From positions 637,501 through 701,500 of the forward strand of contig NC_083384.1 in assembly GCF_031755915.1 (NCBI RefSeq): a stretch of DNA of 64,000 bases, written 5' to 3'. Of the stretch, positions 1 to 8,924 are shown piece by piece. Made by a program: the position numbers and the translations under genes. The notes below the pieces were generated by a model that worked only from the letters and a program-made list of their open reading frames with translations, made no database searches and was not told the DNA's origin. This stretch comes from Ziziphus jujuba (lineage: Eukaryota > Streptophyta > Magnoliopsida > Rosales > Rhamnaceae). The stretch's first letter is position 1; every line of letters begins with the position of its first letter.

Positions 1-708
1 GCTCTTCTACTTTGCTTTTTTTTTTATTATTTTTCCCTCTCTTTTCTTTTTTATTTCTCTCTTTATTTTATTCCTTTCCATCATTGCTTAAGTGGCATAG
101 GTTCAATTTCCTTTACCATGAAATGATTTTACAGAGAGGAAATCACATTTACAAATGGTTCAGCTTTCTTTTTTGTACTCTACTTGTTCCGTTCCTTGAA
201 GGTCCAATTAATTAATAGTAGTTGGAGGACGGTTAGTGTCTGTTATGCATGACTCTAGAATGTTATAGCTAAGGAGTGGATTTCAGGGTCCCTTGACTTG
301 CCAAACGGTTTCCAGCATGCCTATGCAGTAAGTCTTTACACACATGATAGTGGCGGCCAGGTTATCGACGATTCTACAATGGGCAGCCACTGGAAATCCT
401 GACTTAGTAAATCACTTCCAAGCTGGCATTAAATATATCTTGTGCTAGTGGCTCTTGGGTGCCTCATTTATGCTGTTGGCATATCGTACCGTATTGCGCT
501 GACCACTCACAAAAGCTGTGGCCTTCTGCTATGTTAGACCCTCCCCTAGAAGTACAATGGTTAGTCCCTCCAAAACTAGGGCTTCTAATACCTCTAGCAT
601 TGGTTTTATCACTTTATTTTCCTATTACAAACTCTATTAAAGCTTAATAACCGTAACTTCATGTATTGGTGTTCCTATAGAGCTCCCCTTCCCCTGCTAA
701 CCAAAGTA
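1..708. other. Unassigned left flank, probably ordinary nuclear DNA
   Basis: I recognise no plastid gene, retroelement domain or RNA here. The first 75 bases are pyrimidine-rich (T-runs), followed by mixed sequence with only short open frames up to about 67 codons that resemble nothing I know. Plastid ycf1 sequence is clear from 1891, just right of a solo LTR whose target duplication is CCTAG, so the nuclear/plastid junction lies near 700-713. It cannot be fixed exactly by eye. Confidence 0.4.
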
Positions 709-713
709 CCTAG

Positions 714-1886
714 TGATACGAACCTAGGATGACCTGCTCCTAAACCCGTATTTTATTAGCCCGGATCTAATTATGTTCAAGTTCTAATGGTCACCTGGAA
801 CCCTAGCCAACCTATGATTAGAAACCTTGTTATATAAAGAAGACACAACAATAAGTGATGGAAATCCTATTGATAAGTCAAAACTAAAACACTCATTCAC
901 TAATGGTGTTTCAGGTGTTCAAAAGAACAAAGAGAATTCAATCTCACAAATAATTTTCTGTATAAAATTAAAGCTTAATTCTTATTGAAAAATAAGCCTT
1001 TAAACAGGCTACAAAGTCACAAAATAAAACCCTAAAAACAAAGGGAAAACTGGCCATACAAAGTAGTTTCCTATGGTGGCCTAAATTCTCACTCATTTCC
1101 TAATATAATTTGGATTAATTAATTCTTTTATTTTGAATTAGGAAATAATTAATTTACAATGAAAATAATAAAATAATAACTTTCCTAAACTTAGTTTACA
1201 ATGAAAATTATAAAATAATAACTTTCCTAAACTTATTTGTCCAGAAAATAAAGAAATGAAAACCAAAAAGTATTGGTAGTTTCCTAAAACAAAAAGTAGA
1301 AACAAATTAGGAAACTAAAATACTAGCTTTTTAACTAAGTTGACTTTGACCAATGTTTGACCTCTTTGAGCTCCAAATTAACTTATATATGATTTGTAGG
1401 ATGCCAAATAAGCTTATTATGGAGTTCCACATGTTTTCCTTTCTTGGAGGAAAGAGAAAAAGGCAACTCAGTACAATAAGTAAAGTCAGCACAAAATACA
1501 GCAAAAACAGGCCAAATTTACTAACTGTCCGTACAACCCCTTTTTGGACAACTTTGAAGCTGTTTTGGCTTGATTCCATGTCCTCTTAGACATATGTATT
1601 TAATCCATGAAACATTGGAACCATTTCATGCTTCCCGGCCTACATAATTGCACCAAAACCACTACCCGGGTCTGTACCAGCTTCCACCATTTGTATGCTC
1701 AAGATAGGTCTTGGATCTTCGTGTATAGACAAGCCCTTTTGAATATGAATTACTCCATGGATAAAGGCAGCAACAATGTCTTTAAATTTCTTAGCTTGAG
1801 CCCTAGTGATCGGCCCAGTTTTCATCCGTATCGAGTCAGCACCCTATCGGGTTGTCGGTTAAGTGGGTTCTAGCGGATTCGCATCA
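714..1886 (-). mobile_element. Solo LTR of the gypsy family (minus orientation)
   Basis: It begins TGATACGAACCTAGG and ends GATTCGCATCA, the same termini (reverse complement) as the LTRs of G1-G4, and is flanked by a perfect 5-bp duplication CCTAG (709-713 and 1887-1891). There is no internal region, so it is a solo LTR left by LTR-LTR recombination. It is more diverged than the other copies. It keeps the conserved LTR-encoded open frame on the minus strand (about 1640-1825, including [13 protein letters not shown]) and has an internal 41-bp tandem duplication. Confidence 0.9.
1153..1235. repeat. Tandem duplication of about 41 bp inside the solo LTR
   Basis: Two adjacent copies begin TTTACAATGAAAAT and end TTTCCTAAACTTA. 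The other gypsy LTRs in the window have one copy, so this is private to the solo LTR. Confidence 0.85.
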
Positions 1887-1890
1887 CCTA

Positions 1891-1970
1891 GGGACTGCTT
1901 AAAGCGAGGGCAAAGAAAGAATATCTTTTAGGGACTGCTTAAAGCGATGGCAAAGAAAGAATATCTTTTA
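1891..1970. repeat. Tandem duplication of 40 bp at the left edge of ycf1
   Basis: Units 1891-1930 and 1931-1970 begin GGGACTGCTTAAAGCGA and differ by one base. The unit is ycf1 sequence (reads GLLKARAKK in one frame), so the duplication arose in the plastid-derived copy. Confidence 0.9.
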
Positions 1971-2562
1971 CATACCCATCAAGTTTTTCAACTTTTTTGG
2001 AAATGATATAAAGAAAGATGTCTCTGTTTACAGCAAATTGAAGTTATAGCAATGAACAAAAAATAAAAAGACGTAAACAAACAATTTATAAATAGAGTCA
2101 GAATTCTAGACAAAACTTTAGATAGGATATTCTTTGTTCAGGATACACTTAAAAAAGAGACTAGATTTTGTAATGATATCCTCATAGTATCCTTCTTATT
2201 TTTAATTACCTAAAATTTGAACAGATAAAAAATCCATTTAAGAAAAAACCATTAACAACAAAAATTTTATATTTCTTGAACTTAATCAATGAACTTACTG
2301 AAAAACCACCATCAAGTTTAAATTTTAACGAGCTTTCTTTACTTCCGAAGAAGAACAAATAAAAATTGATTCAGAAGATAACAAACAAAATTATAAATTT
2401 CTATTTGATGCAGCTATAAGAGATCCTAAGGATAAAAAAATTAGAAAAAAACGTATTGAACTAAAAGAAATTACTAAACAAGTTCCTCGATGGTCGTACA
2501 AATGATTTAGAAAACTAGGAGGGAGAAACCACAGAGGGGGTGGCAACGGAGTATGAGATTCG
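1891..2562 (+). pseudogene. ycf1: ycf1 copy 1, first segment (NUPT, broken)
   Basis: This is plastid ycf1, which encodes the very large membrane protein TIC214. The segment comes from the middle of the gene: translation in shifting frames gives pieces such as [26 protein letters not shown] and QVPRWSYK. It is interrupted by many stops and single-base indels and then split by element G1 at the duplicated site ATTCG (2558-2562 and 8925-8929). The gene resumes at 8925. It cannot produce a protein and is a nuclear copy. The same stretch in copy 2 starts near 23555. Confidence 0.9.
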
Positions 2563-3712
2563 TGATGTGATTCCGCCCGAGGCCGCTCAACCGATAACCC
2601 GCTGGGGTGCTGACTCGACACGGATGAAGACTAGGCCAATCACAAGAGCTCAAATTAAGAGATTTAAGGACAACCTGGGAGTATTTATACAGGGGATAAT
2701 CAATCTCAACAGAGCTTGTCCATACTTGAAGATACAAAGCCTATTCTAAGCATCCAAGTGGTGGAAGCCGATAAGGACCCGGGTGACGGTTTTGGTACAT
2801 TTTTGTAGTCCGAGAAGCATGAAATGGTTCCAATGCTTTATGGGTTCAATACATATGCCTAAGAGGTCATGGAATCAAGTTAAAGCAGCCTCAAATGCAA
2901 TCAAAAAGGGCTTGTACGGACAGCTTCAATAATTTGGCCGAATTTGCTGTATTGCTTGCTGGCTTTACTATATTTTACTGTATTAGCCTTTTCTTATTTT
3001 TCCAAGCATGGGCAACGTGTGGGCCTTCATATTCAGTTTATGTGGCATCCTACAAAGCATCTAGAAGCTGATTTGGAGCTTAATTTGGTCAAAGATTGGT
3101 CAAAGTTAACTTTGTCAAAAAGCTAGTATTATAGTTTCCTAATTTGATTCTACTTTTTGTTTTAGGAAATTACCATTACTTTTTAGTTTTTATTTATTTA
3201 TTTTCTGGAAAAATAAGTTTAGGAAAGTTATTATTTTATAATTTTCATTGTAAATTAATTAATTCCTAATTCAAAATAAAGGAATTAATTAATCCAAATT
3301 AGATTAGGAAAGGAGTGAGAATTTCGGCCACCATAGAACTCTTTATTGTGTGGCCTGTTTTACCTAGGGTTTTTAGGGTTTACTTTGTTTCTTTCAAAGG
3401 CTATTTAAAGGCTTATTTTTCAATATGAATACAACTTTAAACTTTAAACTTTGATTTGATTAAGAAAATACTTGTGAGATTAATTATCTCTTTGTTCTTT
3501 GAGAACACCTAAAACACCATTAGAGAATTGGTTGTTTTAGCTTGACTTATCAATAGGTTTTCCATCCACTATTGTGGCGTCTTCATTATACCAAGGTTTC
3601 TAACCACAGGTTGATTAGGGGTTGAGGTCCATTCCATTAGAACTTGAACTTAATTAAAGATCCGGGCTAATATAATACGGGTTTAGGAGCAGGTCGTCCT
3701 AGGTTCGTATCA
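2563..3712 (+). repeat. G1 5' LTR
   Basis: It starts TGATGTGATTCCGCCCG and ends GGTTCGTATCA, giving 1150 bp, the same length as its partner at 7775. The first 200 bp are open in frame with the upstream pol end ([17 protein letters not shown]). A pair of TAGGGTTT motifs and a TATTTAAA box mark the probable promoter. Confidence 0.93.
3365..3409 (+). promoter_or_regulatory. LTR core promoter: paired telo-box motifs and TATA-like box
   Basis: TAGGGTTT occurs at 3365-3372 and 3374-3381, the complement of the plant telo-box AAACCCTA. TATTTAAA follows at 3402-3409. The arrangement is repeated in the 3' LTR (TATA-like box 8614-8621), in G4 and in G5, and in weakened form elsewhere. Telo-boxes are known in plant promoters of translation and ribosomal genes; their role here is inferred from position only. 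Confidence 0.5.
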
Positions 3713-3714
3713 TT

Positions 3715-3726
3715 TGGTATCAGAGC
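3715..3726 (+). other. G1 primer binding site (initiator tRNA-Met type)
   Basis: TGGTATCAGAGC lies two bases after the LTR. It is the standard plant sequence complementary to the 3' end of initiator methionine tRNA and primes minus-strand synthesis. Confidence 0.9.
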
Positions 3727-4896
3727 TAAATTTTGTTCAGGTTTGATCTATCTTTATTTGCTTTATTTGTTTTTGTGTTATTCTGCAATTTTAGCATTAG
3801 GTTAAGGTTGCATCCATCCTATACACGTTCAGCATCTTTAAAAAAAAAAAAAAAAAAAAATTCATTCCTAGTTGAATTAGGTTTCCTAGTTTTATCGTAT
3901 TTTTGTTTCCTAATTTGTTGGTTGTCTTTTATCATTGTTCTTGATAATTTTGGGTTTTGTTTATTTTCCTTTGCCGTTTTAGTCTTAAATATTTGCATTC
4001 ATATATTCAAAAAAAAAAAAAAAAAAAAAGAAGTTTGCGGCAACATTTAAAAAAAAAAAAAAAAAAACTGCACATTTTGTTTATTTGGAGGTCACGGGTT
4101 TGGTGTTTGTTTTGAAGTTGGAATTGCAATTTTGGTAATTATTCTTGCTACTGCAGTTGTTTATGTTCTGTGAGTGAAAAAAAAAAAAAGAAAAAAGAAG
4201 GTAAAGCCGAACAAAAAAAAAAAAAAAACAAAAAAAAAAAGAAGAAAAAAAAATATTTCGGTTTGCTGGAGTTTGATTTGTTTGCTGGAAATTTGTTGGA
4301 GCTGCTGGTTTTTTTTATTTTTTATTCAACATTTGAGTTGCTGGAGAATTATTTTTGCTGCTGGATATTTGGATTTTGGGTGCTTAAATTATTTGGATTA
4401 AAATTAGAAAAAGGAATTGATACAAAACTTGAATTACAAGAACAACAACCAACACTTTTCTATAATTTTGTTCTCTTTGATTCTTGTTCGTATTTGAATT
4501 TCTTTTTCTGGAATTTTATTCTTGAACTCATAATCTACTACCATCTGGTGCAGTTTTCAAAAATTCCAACGTTTTCCCATTATTTTGTGTTTTCTTGTCT
4601 AGAAAGCCGAAAAATTAGGATTTGTTGGATTCTTTCGGTATTGCCTACTTTTTGCTACTGTTTTGTTGATAAGTTTAATTAAAACATACTAGTGATCTAA
4701 TTGCTGTTTTGTGGGTGTTTTAATTAGAACTTTGAGATAATTCATTGAGTGGAAAAAGGCAAGAGTGTGTGAGCTTAAAAGAGGGTAAAAGCCGAAACTA
4801 GTGTGCAAACACGAGTGTCGAGACCTTGTTTGAGTGAAACACGTGAGGGAGTGAATATTGTGAGGATTTATTTTATTTTTGCAGTATTTTACTAAC
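3727..4896 (+). other. G1 untranslated leader with long A-tracts
   Basis: This is about 1.17 kb between the primer site and the gag ATG. It contains A-runs at about 3840-3860, 4009-4029, 4049-4066 and 4176-4253, separated by unique sequence. The same runs at matching places (as T on the plus strand) occur in G2, G3 and G4. Open frames here are low-complexity and not shared between copies, so I do not call a protein. A packaging or dimerisation signal would be expected in this region, but I cannot locate one. Confidence 0.7.
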
Positions 4897-6804
4897 ATGG
4901 CAGATTCTAGAATAAGAAGAGGGGATCCACCCTTGAGGATCAATGAGGAAGAGTCCGTAGCATTTCATGGCGATGACCGAGCTACCGGAAGTGGAGACCA
5001 AGTGGACTTGAGAACTATTTTGGAATCAATACAGCGAATGAGTGCTCAATTTGAGCATGTAAACCAAAGAGTGGGAAGATTAGAAGCCTCACAAGGAAGG
5101 CCGAATACAAGAAATAGGCAAGAATTCCATGGAGGACGAGGCCGAGGACGAGGAGGTCGCGAGAGGCTGAGAGAGGAATTTGATGAGGAGCCATTGGACG
5201 GTGACTTTGAGGAAGGTATGGACGAAACCTTTGCTGTCCAAGATAGAGCTGGCCGTGGGAGATATAGGAGGGAGGATACAGATGAAGATTTGGGAAATAT
5301 CAAGGTTAATATTTCACCTTTTATGGGTAAAAGTGATCCTGAAGCTTATTTGGAGTGGGAAGAGAAAATGGAGATGATTTTTGACTGCCACAACTATTCG
5401 GAAGGTAAGAAGGTGAAGATGGCAGCAATGGAGTTTGGCCATTATGCACTCCAATGGTGGATAAATGAGCAAAGCACCCGAAGGAGGGTTGGTGAAGACT
5501 TAATTACAACATGGCGACAAATGAAAGGAGTCATGAGGAAGCGGTTTGTGCCATCCCATTACCAAAGGTTGCTGCATCAAAGGCTTCAATCTTTGTCTCA
5601 AGGGAGTAGGTCCGTGGAGGATTATTACAAAGAGATGGAGATGCTAATGATGAGGTTAAACATGAGGGAGGATAGAGAGGCAACAATGGCAAGATTCCTT
5701 GGAGGGTTAAACCGTGACATTGCCAACCAACTTGAATTACAACAATACTTGGAATTGGAGGAGATGTTGCATGTAGCCATTAAACTTGAGAACCAATTCA
5801 AGAGGAGGGGTGTTAGTACACGGTTTGGAGGAGTTTCTAGCAGTGGAAGGACAAGTTCAAGTGGCTGGAAAAACAATTCCACTTATGAAAACAAGTTGAG
5901 GCCGAAATTAGGAGAAGAATCAACCAATCGGCCAAGAAGGGAGGTCAAGACCGAATCTGTCCACGCACTTAGAGGTGAGATAAAATCTGATCCTAAACCT
6001 CAAAAATCTAGAGAAATAATTTGTTTTAAGTGCCAAGGAAGAGGACACATATCCAGCCAATGCCCAAATAGAAGAATCATGGTATTAAAGGGTGATGGTG
6101 AGCTGGAATCCGCAAGTGAAGAAAGTGGAGCTGAAACCGAGCAAGAGGAGGAATGTAATGAAGATGAAACCGAACCTGTAGATACATCTCAAGCCGAGTT
6201 GAGCTTGGTTTCAAGGAGAGTACTTGCTGTCTACAAATATGAAGAGCAGATACAAAGAGAAAACATCTTCCACACTCGCTGTGAAATACAAGGTAAAATT
6301 TGTAGCATGATTATAGATAGTGGGAGTTGTACTAATGTGATAAGTAATCTTGTAGTTGATAAATTAGGCTTGAAAACAATTAAACATCCAGAGCCTTATA
6401 GATTACAATGGCTTAATGATAGTGGTGAGATGAAAGTAAACAAACAAGCCAAAGTAAAATTTAATATAGGTAGATATGAGGATGTAGTTTTATGTGATAT
6501 TGTGCCTATGATTGCTGGACATATACTATTAGGTAGACCATGGCAATTTGATAAAGATGCTACTTATTTTGGTCGAGAAAATAGTATTGTTTTCAGGTTT
6601 AAAGGGAATAAGGTAAAGCTGGAACCATTATCTCCTAAAGAGGTTTACAAAGACCAATTACAAATGCAACAAAGGAGAGAAGCCGAAAAGCTCAAGGAAA
6701 AAGCAAGTATGGCACTAATGGCTTTACCATCCTTTCAAGAAGGTAAGAATGAGGTTGCTGATCAAGGTAAGGTTTCTAAGACTCATATTGAGTGGAAAGA
6801 TTAA
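4897..6804 (+). CDS. G1 Gag-protease polyprotein
   Basis: The frame is 635 codons from ATG 4897 (starts MADSRIRRGDPPLR; no ATG lies further upstream in the frame). Parts: an acidic and Arg/Gly-rich N-terminus; a retrotransposon Gag core from about residue 149 (YLEWEEKMEMIF, HYALQWW); a CCHC zinc knuckle at about 376-389 (CFKCQGRGHISSQC); an acidic stretch; and an aspartic protease with DSGSC at about residue 474 and HILLGRPW downstream. It would form virus-like particles and process the polyprotein. It ends at TAA where sister copies have CAA (KDQGK), so the stop is a C-to-T nonsense change that removes the downstream fusion. The protease Gly is intact here, unlike in G2 and G3. Confidence 0.88.
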   Translation: MADSRIRRGDPPLRINEEESVAFHGDDRATGSGDQVDLRTILESIQRMSAQFEHVNQRVGRLEASQGRPNTRNRQEFHGGRGRGRGGRERLREEFDEEPLDGDFEEGMDETFAVQDRAGRGRYRREDTDEDLGNIKVNISPFMGKSDPEAYLEWEEKMEMIFDCHNYSEGKKVKMAAMEFGHYALQWWINEQSTRRRVGEDLITTWRQMKGVMRKRFVPSHYQRLLHQRLQSLSQGSRSVEDYYKEMEMLMMRLNMREDREATMARFLGGLNRDIANQLELQQYLELEEMLHVAIKLENQFKRRGVSTRFGGVSSSGRTSSSGWKNNSTYENKLRPKLGEESTNRPRREVKTESVHALRGEIKSDPKPQKSREIICFKCQGRGHISSQCPNRRIMVLKGDGELESASEESGAETEQEEECNEDETEPVDTSQAELSLVSRRVLAVYKYEEQIQRENIFHTRCEIQGKICSMIIDSGSCTNVISNLVVDKLGLKTIKHPEPYRLQWLNDSGEMKVNKQAKVKFNIGRYEDVVLCDIVPMIAGHILLGRPWQFDKDATYFGRENSIVFRFKGNKVKLEPLSPKEVYKDQLQMQQRREAEKLKEKASMALMALPSFQEGKNEVADQGKVSKTHIEWKD

Positions 6805-7961
6805 GGAAAAATCAAAAGAGAGGGGAAAGAAAGTGGCAAACCCAAGAGCTTGGAGAAGGAAGGGAAATCCGAAGGTTTGCGCCAATCCATGGGGGAAAAT
6901 AAAAAAGAAAGAAAAGAAAGGTTAAGTAGCAATTTTTATTTGAGTTTAGGGGATATTAATAAGGTTATTGAGTGTAAGTGGTCATGATTTATAAAGAAAA
7001 TTATTTTAATGATCAAACTAACTTTGAAGAACTTGAATTGCCAAGTTCAATGATTTTTCTTTTGAAGGAATTTGGAGATGTCTTCCCAAATGAAATTCCA
7101 AGTGGACTACCATCCAATCAAGAGGGAAAAGGTAAGCTTGCTATCCAAGGTAAGTCTTCTAATACTCAGGTTGTGTGGAAAGATTTTAATAAAACCAAGA
7201 GTGAAAATTTTGGTGCAAAAGCCGAAAGTGAGGAAGGTGAGATGGCATTGAGTGAGAAAGGAAAAGGAAGACAAGAAAGGAAGAATATAAATTTTTATCT
7301 TAGATTTGGTGATGTTAATAAAGTAATTATGAATAAGAAATCATTGCTGACCATGAATTTTAAAGATACTTATTTAAAGATTTCTTTATTGCCTAGAACT
7401 TTATCTGCATTGTTGAGAGCTTTACTTAGTGGCAATTTGAAAATTTGGGAAATATTGTTTGCTAACTTTAAAAAGTGTACTTTTTACCGTAATGAGCATG
7501 TATGTCTAGATTTTGTTGTAATAGTATTTGACCCAGGAGAATTGGTTTGGTTGCACTTACGAAAGGAAAGGTTTCCTAATCAAAGAAAGTCAAAGCTCAT
7601 GTCGCCTATGGATGGACTTTTTCAAGTTTTGGAGCCGAATAACAAGAATGCCTACAAGCTTGATTTACCGGGTGAGTATAACATGAGTGCTGCATTTAAT
7701 GTTGCTCATTTAACTCCTTTTTCTGCAGGTGATGATCTTGATTTGAGGACAAATCCTTTTCAAGAGGAGGGGAATGATGTGATTCCGCCCGAGGCCGCTC
7801 AACCGATAACCCGCTGGGGTGCTGACTCGACACGGATGAAGACTAGGCCAATCACAAGAGCTCAAATTAAGAGATTTAAGGACAACCTGGGAGTATTTAT
7901 ACAGGGGATAATCAATCTCAATAGAGCTTGTCCATACTTGAAGATACAAAGCCTATTCTAA
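6805..7961 (+). pseudogene. G1 remnant pol: linker, RT edge fragments, integrase C-terminus, LTR tail
   Basis: After the stop, the linker continues to [15 protein letters not shown] deletion of about 10 bp near 6977 shifts frame, and from about 6984 the frame is open to 7961. It encodes the pol start ([15 protein letters not shown]), a second copy of the linker ([14 protein letters not shown] to [13 protein letters not shown]), the end of the RT ([17 protein letters not shown]) fused directly to the integrase C-terminus ([18 protein letters not shown], then [10 protein letters not shown]), and finally about 60 residues encoded by the 3' LTR ([18 protein letters not shown]). RT catalytic YFDD, RNase H and the integrase HHCC/DDE core are absent, so the product cannot copy or integrate DNA. 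Confidence 0.85.
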
Positions 7962-8924
7962 GCATCCAAGTGGTGGAAGCCGATAAGGACCCGGGTGACG
8001 GTTTTGGTACATTTTTGGAGTCCGAGAAGCATGAAATGGTTCCAATGCTTTATGGGTTCAATACATATGCCTAAGAGGTCATGGAATCAAGTTAAAGCAG
8101 CCTCAAATGCAATCAAAAAGGGCTTGTACGGACAGCTTCAATAATTTGGCCGAATTTGCTGTATTGCTTGCTGGCTTTACTATATTTTACTGTATTAGCC
8201 TTTTCTTATTTTTCCACGCATGGGCAACGTGTGGGCCTTCATATTCAGTTTATTTGGCATCCTACAAAGCATCTAGAAGCTGATTTGGAGCTTAATTTGG
8301 TCAAAGATTGGTCAAAGTCAACTTAGTCAAAAAGCTAGTATTATAGTTTCCTAATTTGATTCTACTTTTTGTTTTAGGAAATTACCATTACTTTTTAGTT
8401 TTTATTTATTTATTTTCTGGAAAAATAAGTTTAGGAAAGTTATTATTTTATTATTTTCATTGTAAATTAATTAATTCCTAATTCAAAATAAAGGAATTAA
8501 TTAATCCAAATTAGATTAGGAAAGGAGTGAGAATTTCGGCCACCATAGAACTCTTTATTGTGTGGCCTGTTTTACCTAGGGTTTTTAGGGTTTACTTTGT
8601 TTCTTTCAAAGCCTATTTAAAGGCTTATTTTTCAATATGAATACAACTTTAAACTTTAAACTTTGATTTGATTAAGAAAATACTTGTGAGATTAATTATC
8701 TCTTTGTTCTTTGAGAACACCTAAAACACCATTAGAGAATTGGTTGTTTTAGCTTGACTTATCAATAGGTTTTCCATCCCCTATTGTGGCGTCTTCATTA
8801 TACCAAGGTTTCTAACCACAGGTTGGTTAGGGGTTGAGGTCCATTCCATTAGAACTTGAACTTAATTAAAGATCCGGGCTAATATAATACGGGTTTAGGA
8901 GCAGGTCGTCCTAGGTTCGTATCA
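7775..8924 (+). repeat. G1 3' LTR (with polypurine tract just upstream)
   Basis: It is 1150 bp, TGATGTGATTCC to CGTATCA, preceded by the polypurine tract AAGAGGAGGGGAA (ending 7774) that primes plus-strand synthesis. It is followed directly by the TSD ATTCG and the continuation of ycf1. Confidence 0.93.

Larger units (their letters stand above)
2563..8924 (+). mobile_element. G1: gypsy-type LTR retrotransposon lacking RNase H and integrase core
   Basis: This is a 6362-bp insertion in ycf1 with a perfect 5-bp TSD ATTCG (2558-2562 / 8925-8929). It has two 1150-bp LTRs, a primer binding site of initiator-Met type, a polypurine tract, and a gag-protease frame. After the protease only a short RT start, a duplicated linker, a stub of RT thumb and the integrase C-terminus remain. 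Family resemblance (inference): chromovirus-type Ty3/gypsy. I saw about eleven mismatches between the two LTRs by eye, so the insertion is fairly recent. Confidence 0.93.

Noticed and set aside
459..647. A 62-codon ORF in the left flank
   Set aside because: No recognisable domain and no support beyond being open; length is within chance expectation.
3733..4682. Open frames of up to 170 codons in the G1 leader
   Set aside because: Low-complexity Lys/Phe-rich translations of A-tracts and AT-rich sequence, not conserved between the four copies.
6802..6804. Programmed stop readthrough between Gag-protease and pol in G1
   Set aside because: G2, with the same architecture, has a sense CAA codon there, so the TAA is a point mutation of G1.
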